From contig JAPYMA010001685.1 of NCBI GenBank assembly GCA_035041965.1, positions 50,832-114,831 on the forward strand: a stretch of DNA of 64,000 bases. Reading direction: 5' to 3'. A program made the translations under genes and the position numbers. This document shows positions 36,380 through 46,628 of the stretch, piece by piece. Position 1 is the first letter of the stretch, and each line of letters opens with the position of its first letter. The DNA is from Anisakis pegreffii. Lineage: Eukaryota; Nematoda; Chromadorea; Rhabditida; Anisakidae. A model generated the notes under the pieces. It did not search any database and was not told where the DNA came from. It was given only the letters and a program-made list of their open reading frames with translations.

Positions 36380-36620
36380 GTCGCAAGTAAGCCCTCTTGA
36401 TTGCCTCTTGAATGCGATCAAATTTTGCCAAAGATTTTGCACCGACGCGTTCTGAATCGAATCGAACTGACGCCATCTGAACAGATCGGATCCTCAAAGC
36501 CCACCATCTAAACACCACTACACTATCGGCCCAATGCTCAATCATTTCTATTTGATTTAAGTACTATCTTCTTTAAGTACTATCATCATTGCATGCTGGC
36601 TTGCGCTAGTCGCGACACTC
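36380..36620 (-). mobile_element. SINE-like element with tRNA-type head
   Basis: On the minus strand, 36439-36532 has an A box (TAGTGTAGTGG), a hairpin ATCTG/CAGAT at the place of a long variable arm, and a B box AGTTCGATTC. Six of seven acceptor pairs form (GGGCCGA with TCGGTGC). The preceding segment (AGTACTATCATCATT, CTAGTCGCGAC on the plus strand) recurs inverted at 23100-23155. A tRNA-derived SINE or tRNA pseudogene of Leu/Ser type is the best reading; it is too irregular for a working tRNA. Confidence 0.45.
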
Positions 36621-36967
36621 ACGTTCCCAGGAACAAGTGAGAAAATCAAGCTGAAACTGCTCTGGTGCCAGATCTCACTAGAACGGGTGGTGTAACTTGA
36701 GATTGAGCAAACCATTATGTGGCTTGAATTTTTTTCAGAAAGTTGAAAAATATTGATATTCTCGAATTTAACAGAGGTTGTTTTTGCGGCTGAAGGGTGG
36801 TCAAACTGGAAGTGCAGTCAGGTGACAAAGCAACGCAATAACTTTCATAATTAACGGATGAAATAACAAATGGTTCGTTAAATAAAAGTAACGGAATAAC
36901 GAAACAAGCGATCGACCATAGGAGCTGAGCTGTTCACGTTGGGAATGTGGTACAATAAAATGTTGAT

Positions 36968-37075
36968 GTACTGATAAGGCCTGATCACTTCAGATGCCTT
37001 TCACATCAGTTACTTTTCCTTATCAGTGCAGTCTTTCAAACATATCTCTTATCAGCTCTTATCAGTTTATCAATC
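36968..37075 (+). promoter_or_regulatory. TGATAA/TTATCA cluster in a PTB intron
   Basis: One ACTGATAAG, one TTATCAGTG, and three further TTATCA motifs (CTTATCAGCTCTTATCAGTTTATCAA) lie within 110 bases, 25 bases downstream of exon 8. Candidate GATA-factor enhancer. Confidence 0.35.
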
Positions 37076-37099
37076 AAGAAAGATGAATGCACGATCAAC

Positions 37100-37189
37100 C
37101 TTCTTTAGGCATTTGCACATTGGTATGCTTGGAGCTAGCCACACGAATCTGTTTATCATGCCAGCGAACCTTATCCAAATGTTGAATTG
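37100..37189 (-). CDS. ptb-1: PTB exon 8, RRM3 C-terminal part
   Basis: Acceptor TTCTTCAG; donor GAAG|GTTGAT; phase 1 in and out. Encodes IQHLDKVRWHDKQIRVASSK then HTNVQMPKE, matching the last helix and strand of PTB RRM3 and the QNVQLPRE-type linker. Confidence 0.93.
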
Positions 37190-37314
37190 CTGAAGAAAAA
37201 ATTTTTATTTGAAGATAGGAAAAATTAGGAAAATTTTCGGAAATTCCATTCCATTTCACATGATTTCATATGGATTAACCCGTGGAATTGTGAACAGTAA
37301 AGTCAATGGTGTTT

Positions 37315-37400
37315 AGAGTTTGCACGGGATCCCGGACTTTCAGTTCTGATCACGATAGCCGGATTTAGGATTTGAAAAATCCCGGGATCTCGAGATGATA
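37315..37400 (+). repeat. dispersed repeat D, copy 2
   Basis: Same start GTTTGCACGGGATCCCGG as at 12788, in a PTB intron. Confidence 0.6.
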
Positions 37401-38444
37401 TAAAACAGGTCAATTTAAGTGAATTTTCATAGTATGCTCATCTTGATGCAAGCTTTAATCATTCCCATCTCATTCATATGCAGTCGTCTTTGCTGCTTGC
37501 CCTCTGTCATTGATGAATAGTTGAGGAAATAGACGCAATTTGAACGAATGGCATGATCAACGACAGCTCGATGAACTTTTACGTAGCATTTCATCGAATA
37601 TTCAAGTGAATATTCTGCTCTTCATTGGTTTATATCACGCTCATATGGATGCATTTTTATGTAATAGACTATCAGAGACACATTTTCTAATAAGAACCAA
37701 GAGCAACAAAATTCAACGAAATTTTGAATCGTTTCTTTCCACAAGATTTCTTCGGCTTCAATATTCCATTTGTTAATTCAACTGAATGTTCTAAAGACTG
37801 CAAGTCATTTTACTTCGCTATTTGGAAACATTTTCATGCTATCGAAATGTACATAAATTCTCACTGAGTTCACTCATAGCAAGAATTTATTGTCGAAGTG
37901 AGCAAAATTGTGTCATTCAAAAGGATCTTAAGCTTGAATATCAAGCACATTTCTACGATTTCTGGTCGAAATTATCAAATATGAAAGTGCTCGATGGTTG
38001 AATGAAAATCCACTGCGGAGGCTTTTCCACTTTTTAGATAAACTCTGAACATTTAGTTTTTCAAAATTCAAATGATATAATTCATGCGATGTATTTCGTT
38101 CGTAAAAAGTCAAATTTTCCGAAATGCCAGAATTCAGCTGATTTTACCACTGAGAGAAAATGGACTTGAATCGTTGCAAATAAGTGTTTGAGAATCAAGA
38201 ATTTCGTATTCACATGCAAATGTACTGTTATTAGCTTAGACCCGAGATGACAAGATACCTTTGCATAGAAAATGCAATATGCCCTTGCGGCATGATCATG
38301 AGCATCATTATGTGAGATAGTAATTTGAATTTGAATAAATTGGTTCAATAATTTCTAGGATTTGTTCAATGATTTGTTGACTTAACTTCTTTCTGATTAA
38401 AAATGAACATATTGGTTCGAAAAATGTGTTTAAACATGTCCCGC

Positions 38445-38695
38445 ATCGATATTCCAAAAGTTGTTTGATCCCGGGATTAAATCCCGATCCCGAGATTGAA
38501 AAACCATCGGGATTTTGTAAGGCACCCGAGAGATTTCCCCTTATAATGCATTTAGCAACATTTAAACTGAGTGAAATGATTTCATGTGTGCAGCCAATAG
38601 TCAATCCGATGAAAATTCATCCCTGTTAAGGGAAAGAGCGAACGGTGGGTCCGGGAACCCCCGTTACCTGAGCAAATGCGACGAAGGTGGCGGAG
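38445..38695. repeat. repeat D relative joined to repeat C (inverted)
   Basis: 38445-38520 carries the CCCGGGAT/ATCCCGATCCC motifs of repeat D. 38520-38695 carries GAGAGATTTCCCC through GGGTCCGGGAACCCCCG of repeat C in inverse orientation. Nested or adjacent insertions. Confidence 0.6.
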
Positions 38696-39079
38696 TCGAG
38701 ATTGGGACTTCGTAAGAGTGGATAGAATCGCCTCGTTTGCGGAATTTTAAGTCAAATGCGAAATTTACGAGATCAGTAAACCACTTTTGCGGCATTTTTT
38801 CCGCAATTCTTCCAGGATTATCGAAGGATCTTCGCAAAACATTGATTTGATTACAGTCCGAATTGGTTTCTTTGATAACAAACTGACAAATTTTTAGCTG
38901 TTTAACAGTAAATCTCTTGATTACTGGACCATTTCCATGAGTTTTGATTGATCAGGGACCACCTGGAGGCGTAGGGGGATTTGCGACTGCATGAGTGGTG
39001 GAGTAGGAGGGGTTCAGAAACAGTCAGTAGTTGTGATTTTATACGAGACTCCCGAATTGAACCCGCGATAAAAACGCAC

Positions 39080-39172
39080 CCAACTGAGCCTGTTGTGGTT
39101 CAGCGTATTGAATCAACGCATTGTCCTTCTTGTTGAATAAGATTTTCACCCGCTGCACATCACCGTAAACAC
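39080..39172 (-). CDS. ptb-1: PTB exon 7, RRM3 central part
   Basis: Acceptor TTTCAG; donor TTGG|GTGCGT; phase 1 in and out. Encodes [20 protein letters not shown] then [10 protein letters not shown], the RNP1 region of PTB RRM3, near-identical to the vertebrate segment. Confidence 0.95.
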
Positions 39173-39565
39173 CTGAAATTTGGAACCCATATTTTTTCAG
39201 AAAATAACTGATTCGAAATTTTGGTTTCTTAATGAATGCAATAATAATATAAATAAAAACGATAGAAAAATGATCAAAATTTGATAAATTATAATATAAT
39301 AACCGTAAAAGAACGATAATAATAGGATAATAAAAAATAATTATTAAGGACTGAGTTCAACAAAATCCATTTAAAAAAATCATAAAGCATCAAATTCAGT
39401 TTGCTCCCAACCCAAAACAATAATAATATGTTCTAGATTCTAGTGATAGATTTCCAAACAAAACAGCCATAATTAAAACAGTAGAAGCATAGATTTCGAG
39501 CTATAATAGAGGGAAATTCAAAGTGACATTATATACAGTCTTGCCTATCCAGCTCACGTTATACG

Positions 39566-39570
<5 letters not shown>

Positions 39571-39612
<42 letters not shown>

Positions 39613-39840
39613 GCACATACTTACATGCAGTGTTCGCCAAAAATCTGTGGACCAAAAGGTGTGGCGATATGAGCATTTGAAATTGGCGAAATATCCACCA
39701 AAAACCGTAAGTTAGGTAAACTGTCTGGTAGATAAACTGTCCGTTGGGCAAACTGTCCGTTAGGGAAACTGTCCGTTAGGCAATGTATCTTTAGGCAAAG
39801 TGTCGTTAGGCAAAATGTCTTTAGGCAGATTGACCGGGTA
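39571..39840. mobile_element. (TA)n and fold-back element A, right arm only
   Basis: (TA)n at 39571-39610. From 39665 comes the centre (ATATCCACCAAAAACCGTAAG), then GTCCGTTAGGCAAACT-type units, ending CTTTAGGCAGATTGACCGGG. The left arm is absent. Confidence 0.75.
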
Positions 39841-40110
39841 CCGACAATATTTCATCGAAGATCATTTCGCCACAATATGTCCAGACCTCAGCGCCACACT
39901 GCATATAAATATATGCGTATACCACACAACAGAGTTGAAGCTCTTGACTTGTGCTCGGACATTCCAAAAATATCCATTTAGCGGATATTCAGGGATATCC
40001 GGCAAATGAAACGATGAAATGAAATGAAATGAAAAAAGAAAGAAACGAAAGAAAAATAAGAACTCTATAACTACTACATAAATAACATGATAAAGATAGA
40101 GACGACATAC

Positions 40111-40144
40111 CGAAAAGAGTGAAGAGAGCATCGGGCGTAACCTT
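40111..40144 (-). CDS. ptb-1: PTB exon 6, 34-nt microexon of RRM3
   Basis: Encodes KVTPDALFTLF plus one base of a Gly codon. It fits exactly between VSNLDEQ (exon 5) and VYGDVQRV (exon 7) and matches the VTPxxLFxLFG helix of PTB RRM3. Acceptor CATTTCAG, donor TTTCG|GTATGT; phase 0 in, phase 1 out. Length 34 is not a multiple of three: skipping would read exon 7 in another frame and stop after eight codons. Upstream intron has TTCTCT and GTCTTTC; downstream has GTCTCTATCTTTATC, of the pyrimidine type PTB binds. From memory, vertebrate PTBP1 exon 11 is also 34 nt, encodes this part of RRM3, and is skipped when PTB is abundant, leading to nonsense-mediated decay. Confidence 0.93.
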
Positions 40145-40790
40145 CTGAAATGAAAGACAGCGATAGAGAACAGGTTGTTAAGGATTTTTCTTTTTCAATT
40201 CTTAAACAGTTTCGAAAAAAATCAGTATCAGATTTTCGTATATCCAAATATATTAATCCTATTTTGCTAACAGTCAATAAATCTCATTTTGAATATACAT
40301 CTAAACGATTATATATTCTCCAATGAATTTGAAATAAAGTTTTGAAGCTTTTCCATTATACATTGACATACACATAAAGCATGAAATATATAGATGAATG
40401 AACAAAAAACTAAATAAATATTCAAAAACTGAGCAAATAATAATAATAATCGCAATAATAACAATAATAATAATACTAATATTGGATTGCAACATAAGTA
40501 TACTGTAGTTGCGAAGCGTAGGCGTGCGTGCGTTTTTTGACACGCGTCGCATCGCGGCCGCTGACGCACACGCTGCGCGCAACGACAGCACTTACGTTGC
40601 AACTAGCGAATGATTAACAGATAGAGATAAGAGCAGTTTGGGGAAATAACGGAGGTAAGGTGAATACTGCCGACAGTATAGTTTACGGTAATGAAGTAGT
40701 ACGGAAATAGTAAAATCAATGAAATCATAGAGAGGTGTTCCACATAGAGATTGTATTCACTAAATATGTATACATGGCTTTTAACTGGTT

Positions 40791-41066
40791 ACTTGCACAT
40801 CGAGCGGATGTTTTGCTGATCGCTGCGAGCGATGGGCGGAAAATTTATTTTGTAGAGTTATGATTATTTATTGGATTGGTATTTGGCTGCGTTTAATTAT
40901 GCAAAGTATTCACGGCAACTAATTTAATGCTCGGTTGTATTCACTTGGCCTGATCGCCTAACCAGCGGGGTGGCGTAAATTGAGGCCAAAACAATGCGCA
41001 CGGAAACGCGAGCATTGTGGCCAACAACGTTATAAACGTTTGATAGCCTGGCCAATCCAGGTAATA
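40791..41066 (+). mobile_element. element family B, single copy with RTE-like tail
   Basis: Equivalent to one arm of the 23.2-24.1 kb pair (CACATCGAGCGG start, ATTATGCAAAGTATTCACGG middle). It ends in the RTE-type tail GTTTGATAGCCTGGCCAATC followed by CCAGGTAATA. It lies between PTB exons 5 and 6. Confidence 0.8.
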
Positions 41067-41225
41067 TATGTATACATAAAAGGTTTGGTAATTTAATAGC
41101 TTTAACTACACAAAGGTTAATTCCGTCAATAGGGTCGTGATCATTGTGATGATCAACTCCAGATGAGATATCCGTTCGGATATGCTGGAATCTAGAGGGG
41201 ATTAGGTCACAGTCCATGATTTGAG

Positions 41226-41445
41226 CTGTGATCGGTCAATCCGCCTAAAGACGCAGTGCCTAACGGACAGTTTGCCCGACGGATAGTTTGCCTAACTGAC
41301 AGTTTGCTTATTAGGCGAAATATCCATTAAGAACCGCAAGTTAGGCAAATTGTCCGTTAGGCAACTGTCCGTTGGGCAAATCGTCAGTTCGGCAAATTGT
41401 CCGTTAGGCAAAATGTCTTTAGGCAGGTTGACCGGGTACAGATTT
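41226..41445. mobile_element. fold-back element family A, full copy
   Basis: Left end CGGTCAATCCGCCTAAAGAC and right end GTCTTTAGGCAGGTTGACCG form terminal inverted repeats. Inner units alternate GGACAGTTTGCC and its inverse around ATATCCATTAAGAACCG. Confidence 0.85.
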
Positions 41446-41611
41446 GAGCACATACATTCTGGTGGACGTTGGAGAGATTTAATGGACGGGGCAAACGTAT
41501 GTCGGGGGTCATGTCCCGAATAATATCAAAGCCACGGTTTCAAGGGATATCTCGCAATGTTGGCGGATTTACATTTAATCCTTGTCAAGCACGCTCACCC
41601 ACGTATAATTT

Positions 41612-41735
41612 AGGTCAGATCAAAATAATATGCACCACATTTCAGGTCAGATCACTCTTGGACCTAATAATTCAGGTCAGGTGCGGTCATTTTAGGTCAA
41701 TTACAGGCTACGTCATTGTACCAAATTCCAGGTCA
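41612..41735 (+). promoter_or_regulatory. five AGGTCA half-sites in a PTB intron
   Basis: AGGTCA occurs at 41612, 41644, 41674, 41694 and 41730, mostly within TTCAGGTCAGATCA, with a GCGGTCA variant near 41684. AGGTCA is the nuclear-receptor half-site (established). Spacing is irregular (32, 30, 20, 36), so a decayed ~31-base tandem repeat is also possible. Confidence 0.35.
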
Positions 41736-42247
41736 GATCAATAATATATACGATATTTGATAAGCATGCGCGGGCAATAACGAACGCACTATGTAAGCTG
41801 CCGAACAAATTAGCAATGGAACAGAACTGGAAAGTGAAAAATTAAAAAACTGAAAAAACAGAAAAAAATTCCTCCGGATTTTACGAAAAATTGCTCAATG
41901 AAATTAAATTTATCGGATCAATTGATTATCTCTGCCTAACAGATTACGGAATTAACGGAAAATTCTTATCATTATGAGCACGTCAAATCAATTGTTCGAA
42001 ACTTATCACAGTAACGGAATGCTGGATCATTCATAATCATTTCTTGGGTGGGCGAGGAAATGAGGAAGGGGAGGGGGGCTGGAAATCACATCTTCGGATA
42101 AATGAATTAACCGATTAATGAATCAAACAAACGAATCTGAAGCTTCGAACGAATCCGATAAACTTTTCGAATGAAATTATCAGAATTTTTGTTCTTTTCA
42201 AAATTCAACAACCGTCAAAATTGAACGACGATTCGATTCGAACTGAC

Positions 42248-42450
42248 CTGTTCGTCAAGATTCGAGACCAAAATCACCGGTGAGACGTTCAGTACGCCCA
42301 CGTGCGGAAACCTAAGCGCAGCTGCGGTTGCGTTCAAGACGGCCGCATTGGTGGCAGCCGGACTTCCGGCACCCGAGGCGAGCGTAGTGGTGAGACCGGT
42401 CAGAAATGGTGAGACTCCGGACGGGGAGGCCGCAAGGGCGTCGGCAAATC
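42248..42450 (-). CDS. ptb-1: PTB exon 5, linker 2 end and RRM3 start
   Basis: Acceptor TCTACAG; donor GAACAG|GTCAGT; phase 1 in, phase 0 out. Ala/Ser/Thr-rich linker (LAASPSGVSPFL, AATNAAVLNATAAAL) then VSPVILVSNLDEQ, the RNP2 strand of RRM3. GC-rich against the introns. Confidence 0.93.
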
Positions 42451-42934
42451 CTGTAGAAAGATGGCATTGTTTCGGTAGATAGAACGATGCTGGAAACGTT
42501 GATGGAGATTCTAAAACGTCGAGAGTATGATCAATTTATGACTCCATCAATTTTGTGATTATTTCGATTAATTCTAAGCTTCGGCGCCCCATAGGGACTA
42601 TGTCGGGCGCTAGAACCTAGAGCTCGAACCCCAGGAATAATTCAGGTCCTTAAAAGTGGGGAACGCAAGCAAACCCGAAGACTTCTGCAGCAGATAGTTC
42701 GGATGGACTGGGAGGTGACTGATATGAATAAACTGTCTTTCCAATAAGGTAATATAATATTTCATCGAACGCCTCGCCATAAGGGACTCAAAAGAGACTC
42801 AGCCGTATGGGCATCCATATGGAACCTTCTCAACTGATCTATAGGCGGAGTCGGGTTGGCATGGGCTGCTGAAAATTTCGACAGCGAATTTGGGAACATG
42901 AAAAATAGGGACGACCCAGCTATATGGCGTGGAA

Positions 42935-43055
42935 CAGTTTGCTTATTAGGAAGATTTGCGTATTAGGCGAAACATTCATTAAAAACCGTAAGTTAGGCAA
43001 ACTGTCGTTAGGGTAAAATGTTTTTAGGCAGATTGACTGGGTAACGGACGCGTTT
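42935..43055. mobile_element. fold-back element A, truncated copy
   Basis: Centre (TTAGGCGAAACATTCATTAA) and a short right arm ending TTTTTAGGCAGATTGACTGG. Confidence 0.7.
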
Positions 43056-43177
43056 ATGGGGCCTTCTCAGCTCATCCTCTAGCGTGATCGGAGCTGGAGT
43101 CGTAATGGTGTCATCTCTCCAAAAGCCCAACAGCCAACATGGGAAAATAAATATGGCTCATGGACGAGATTACTGAC

Positions 43178-43315
43178 CAGCTTGTGGGAATGCGGCAGCG
43201 GTTTGTTGTTGCAGAGTATACTGCGGACTTGCGGTCGTAAACGGGAACGCAGCAAACGGTGATTGCACCAGCGATGCTATGGCGGGGCCCATTTGACCGC
43301 CTGTTGCCGCTGACA
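43178..43315 (-). CDS. ptb-1: PTB exon 4, linker between RRM2 and RRM3
   Basis: Acceptor GTTTCAG; donor GCTG|GTCAGT; phase 1 in and out. Encodes SAATGGQMGPAIASLVQSPF then a Gln/Ala-rich YTLQQQTAAAFPQA. It corresponds to the Ala/Gly/Pro linker of vertebrate PTB. The longer open frame at 43111-43326 is a different, wrong frame. Confidence 0.85.
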
Positions 43316-43780
43316 CTGAAACTCATAATGGTTAAACGGGGGAAGGGGCTTATTGTTCCTTAAACTGGGAAGGGGACTGATTATCCGTTAGATGGGGAAC
43401 TCCACTCCTAGTTTTACTGTGTGAATTGGAATTTTGTGAATGTTGCTGCAAAACATAATGTCACTGCGTTTAGCAACACTTCAGCTGATTAAAATCATCG
43501 CAAATTTGAGCACTTCTAATAAATTCATTTAATTTCAAATTTTTTAAATTGATTCAATTTAACACTTTAATTATTTAACTCAATCAATTTCAACACCAAC
43601 TTAATTCATTTCAATTTAACACTAATTAATTCAATCAACACTTTTGTTTAATTCAAATTCATCAGCACTTCCATTTAATTCAAATTTCAAGCCTAACTGA
43701 TATTATTATATATTATTACATACATTCTTACTATTATTACATATTATTATTATCATCATTATTATTATTAGCGAACGTAC

Positions 43781-44011
43781 GCAACACACCCAAACTGAGT
43801 TGTTGTTCCAGTGTTAACTCTCCAGACGGCAGATTCGGATTCGTGTAATCTCGACTCTTATCATTGTTATATTTCACATTCAATGTGGCCAGCTTACTGT
43901 AATCAATACGCAGACAACAACAACCATTGTAAACATTTTGTCCGTCCAACGTTTGCCGAGCCATCTGCGCGCTTGTGGCCTCACTCAATTGCACAAGTGC
44001 TTGAAATGTAT
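43781..44011 (-). CDS. ptb-1: PTB exon 3, RRM2 C-terminal half
   Basis: Acceptor AAATTTCAG; phase 1 in (completing an Asn codon), phase 1 out. Encodes [40 protein letters not shown] and [20 protein letters not shown], near-identical to the vertebrate RRM2 end and its extra fifth strand. Two donors keep the phase: GC|GTACGT at 43781 (used here) or GG|GTGTGT at 43790. Confidence 0.96.
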
Positions 44012-44036
44012 CTGAAATTTGCGTGATTTTACAATT

Positions 44037-44090
44037 TTTTCTTGATATATCTCTCTTTCTTGATATATCTCTCTTTCTTGATATATCTCA
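44037..44090 (+). repeat. 18-base tandem repeat beside the PTB exon 3 acceptor
   Basis: Three copies of TTTCTTGATATATCTCTC, the last ending differently. On the transcribed strand it is purine-rich and ends ~25 bases before the 3' splice site. Confidence 0.85.
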
Positions 44091-44369
44091 CACTCGAAAA
44101 TCACCTATTTTTCAGTCTGGAGGTCTGGACGTGCATACGGGAGAGATGGTGATCTATTTTACAGCTAGCTTGAGTGAAATTTCAAACGATAATGGTATTG
44201 GTATATATTTTCATCATCAACTTATTATTATTATTACATATTATCAATATATACGATTAATAACTATGAACGTATTATAAAGTCAGCATCGTTCCAAGCT
44301 AGCTTTATTTCAGCTGAAGAGGAACGAGACGAATGAGAAGAGGTTTGGATGTTTAACAGAGGCAGAAGA

Positions 44370-44700
44370 AGTGTCGAGTATCTTAGTAGCACAAGTGATG
44401 AATGATAACTGCACTGGCAAGGGAAATAAGGATATCATCACAGAATTGTATGAATGCATCATGACACTAGCTAATAGATAAGCTTCGGCGAGTAACCACA
44501 AACACCTGAGAGATTTCTCCTTAGAATGCATTTAGCAACATTGAACTGAGTGAAGCACTTTCATATGTGCAAGCCAATGGTCAACCCGAAGACAATTCTC
44601 TCCTGTTAAGGGAGAGAACGCACAGTGGGTCCGGGAACCCCCGTCAGCTAAGCAAATGCCCGAAAACACTACTCAGGTCAACTTACGCGCATTCTCTATC
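44370..44700 (-). mobile_element. dispersed repeat family C, inverted copy
   Basis: Inverse of 5820-6155: AGTATCTTAGTAGCACAAG, then GCTTCGGCGAGTAACC, then GGGTCCGGGAACCCCCG. In the large PTB intron between exons 2 and 3. Confidence 0.75.
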
Positions 44701-45544
44701 CCCGGTCAAATCGGCGCCTTTCTCGGGCCGGGAACGCCCGTCATATGTTCCGAAGAATGAATACTAGCGATACTCGGGTAATTGAGCTGTTTCTCCCCGA
44801 TTCGGTAAGAGTGGAAATCCCGAGAGGTTGAAGGAGGGAAGGAGGGTGGTTTCAATCAATCAAGATAGTTTCGCGTGTCGAAATTGGTCTGTCTCCACGA
44901 ATTGCGAAGTTGATAGCGCGTAAAATTCCGCATTTAAACGTGGTATAACAGCTTTGCGTAATACCTAATCGAAACACCTACTAATAATACCTACCAATCG
45001 AAACTCAACGTGATCCGAGATTAACTGATCCTATGTTTCGGGATGGATTTGAGTTTTCAAATCCGAGATTTTATCACGCAGAATCATCACCTAAACCCAT
45101 ATTTAAACGAATTGACCGGTCGGTCACCCACCTGCCACTCTGAACCCGAACCAAAATCCACTGAAGCAGACAGTACGTCTAGCGTGATATCATCGTAGTG
45201 ATACAAAAGTTTTCATGAGCATTAAAATGAAAAACTGATGAACAATATTAAAAGAGATTAAACCGAATCAAACGTGGAAACGAACACAACATTGAAGCAT
45301 TGATAGATAAACTGTACGAAAATACAATACGATACAGTGAAATAACAACAAAATACAATAGACTTCAATACAAGTTCGATATAGGGCAAACGAACAGAGT
45401 GAAATACAATAGAAAATGCGTGAAAATTAAGAGGATAAGCACCGATGATACAGCAGAAGCAGGCAGCTCTGCCGTACAATAATATGCTTGATTCATTCAC
45501 ATGCATGAAAATTTGATGATGAATATGTCATCGAACACGTTTAA

Positions 45545-45925
45545 TATTTAATATTATATAACAATAATTATATAATATACAGTATTTAATAACATTAAAA
45601 ATATATATTAATAATAATAATTATTATTATTGAAGTAAATAATAATATATCTTATACCGATGATATTATTCAGTATCGATTCATCAATGTTATTACCAAT
45701 ATGTACTTTCATACAGAGCAATCCAACTCATAAAATCATCAATGAATGCGGATCACAATAAGTAGTAGAAATGATTGGCGTTCAACGAATCGATTTTTAA
45801 TAAATCCAACGAAACATTAATAACACTAATAATGAATAATAATAACAATGATAATGATGAATAATAATAACAATAATAATAACAGGCATAATAGCAATAA
45901 CAATAACGATAAGATTAATTATAAT
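45545..45925. repeat. AT-rich and (AAT)n tracts
   Basis: AT-rich imperfect palindromes at 45545-45650 and AAT/AAC triplets at 45825-45920. Confidence 0.75.
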
Positions 45926-45944
45926 TATAGTTATAAAAATAATC

Positions 45945-46045
45945 CAGGCTAGATTATTGCGATTGGAAACGCGTACATTGTGGTCAGCAATATTACAAAC
46001 GTTTGATGGCCTGCTTGCCAATCCAGGTGATCCAGGTAATAAAAA
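45945..46045 (+). mobile_element. RTE LINE, extremely 5'-truncated copy
   Basis: Begins GATTGGAAACGCG, which matches the last codons (DWKR) of the RTE frame at 18.3 kb. Continues through the shared tail and ends in two CCAGGTRAT units, then AAT repeats. Confidence 0.65.
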
Positions 46046-46165
46046 TAGCAATAATAACAATAATAACAATTGGATAGTAGATACAAGCCGGATCATAGCC
46101 TGCTGGCTCAGGCTCACAACACATTAATGATATTGGTACACCACTCGGTTTCAAGCAAAACTTTC

Positions 46166-46236
46166 CTCCGCGAACGGGAATCGAACCCGCCACGTACCAA
46201 TTACCGGTTGGGGTTCTACCTCTGAGCTACCGCGGA
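46166..46236 (-). tRNA. tRNA-like sequence, possibly tRNA-Thr(GGT) pseudogene or SINE head
   Basis: 71 nt fold as a tRNA: acceptor TCCGCGG/TCGCGGA with seven pairs, D arm around TAGCTCAGAGGTAGAAC (A box; one mismatch), and a T arm GCGGG-TTCGATT-CCCGT with a perfect B box. The anticodon stem has only CCAA/TTGG, and the loop CCGGTAA would give anticodon GGT but with C instead of the invariant U at position 33. I therefore favour a decayed tRNA or SINE head. It lies between the RTE tail and PTB exon 2. Confidence 0.6.
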
Positions 46237-46330
46237 ATAATAACAATAATAATAGTAATAGGAATAACAGCAACAACAATAACGATAATAATAATGATAA
46301 CAAATAAAAATAATTATAAGATCAACTAAC

Positions 46331-46628
46331 TATTTTTGTTAAAGGTGATGATTCGAAGCACTTTGCCGTATCTGGAAAATATCTGATACAATACGTCCAA
46401 CGTAACCGGATATAGCATATTCTCGATGATCACTCTCAGCACTGAGTTCGGTTGCTGTTGGGTGCAAACCGAGATGTCCAGCGCGGACGCACTCATCGCC
46501 CCGGCTCCGCTCCCAGGCCCAACTGTCCCCCCAGGACCACCCGAACCCGCTGCGGCAACACTCCCTGCAGCTCCCGAGCCGGCAGCAGCAGCAGCACTTC
46601 CGTTACCTAGTACCAACAGATTGGAGGC
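46331..46628 (-). CDS. ptb-1: PTB exon 2, linker 1 and RRM2 start
   Basis: Acceptor GAATTTCAG; donor AAATA|GTTAGT; phase 0 in, phase 1 out. It begins [11 protein letters not shown], then a long Ala/Gly linker, then [20 protein letters not shown] and [20 protein letters not shown], the RNP2 strand and first helix of PTB RRM2, near-identical to vertebrates. Confidence 0.95.

Noticed and set aside
42540..42720. Possible Pol III element around CTAGAGCTCGAACCCCAGG
   Set aside because: A B-box-like string alone; no A box or tRNA fold was found at the right distance.
43111..43326. 71-codon minus-strand frame across a PTB exon
   Set aside because: Overlaps the true linker exon 43178-43315 in a different frame; phase analysis supports the other frame.
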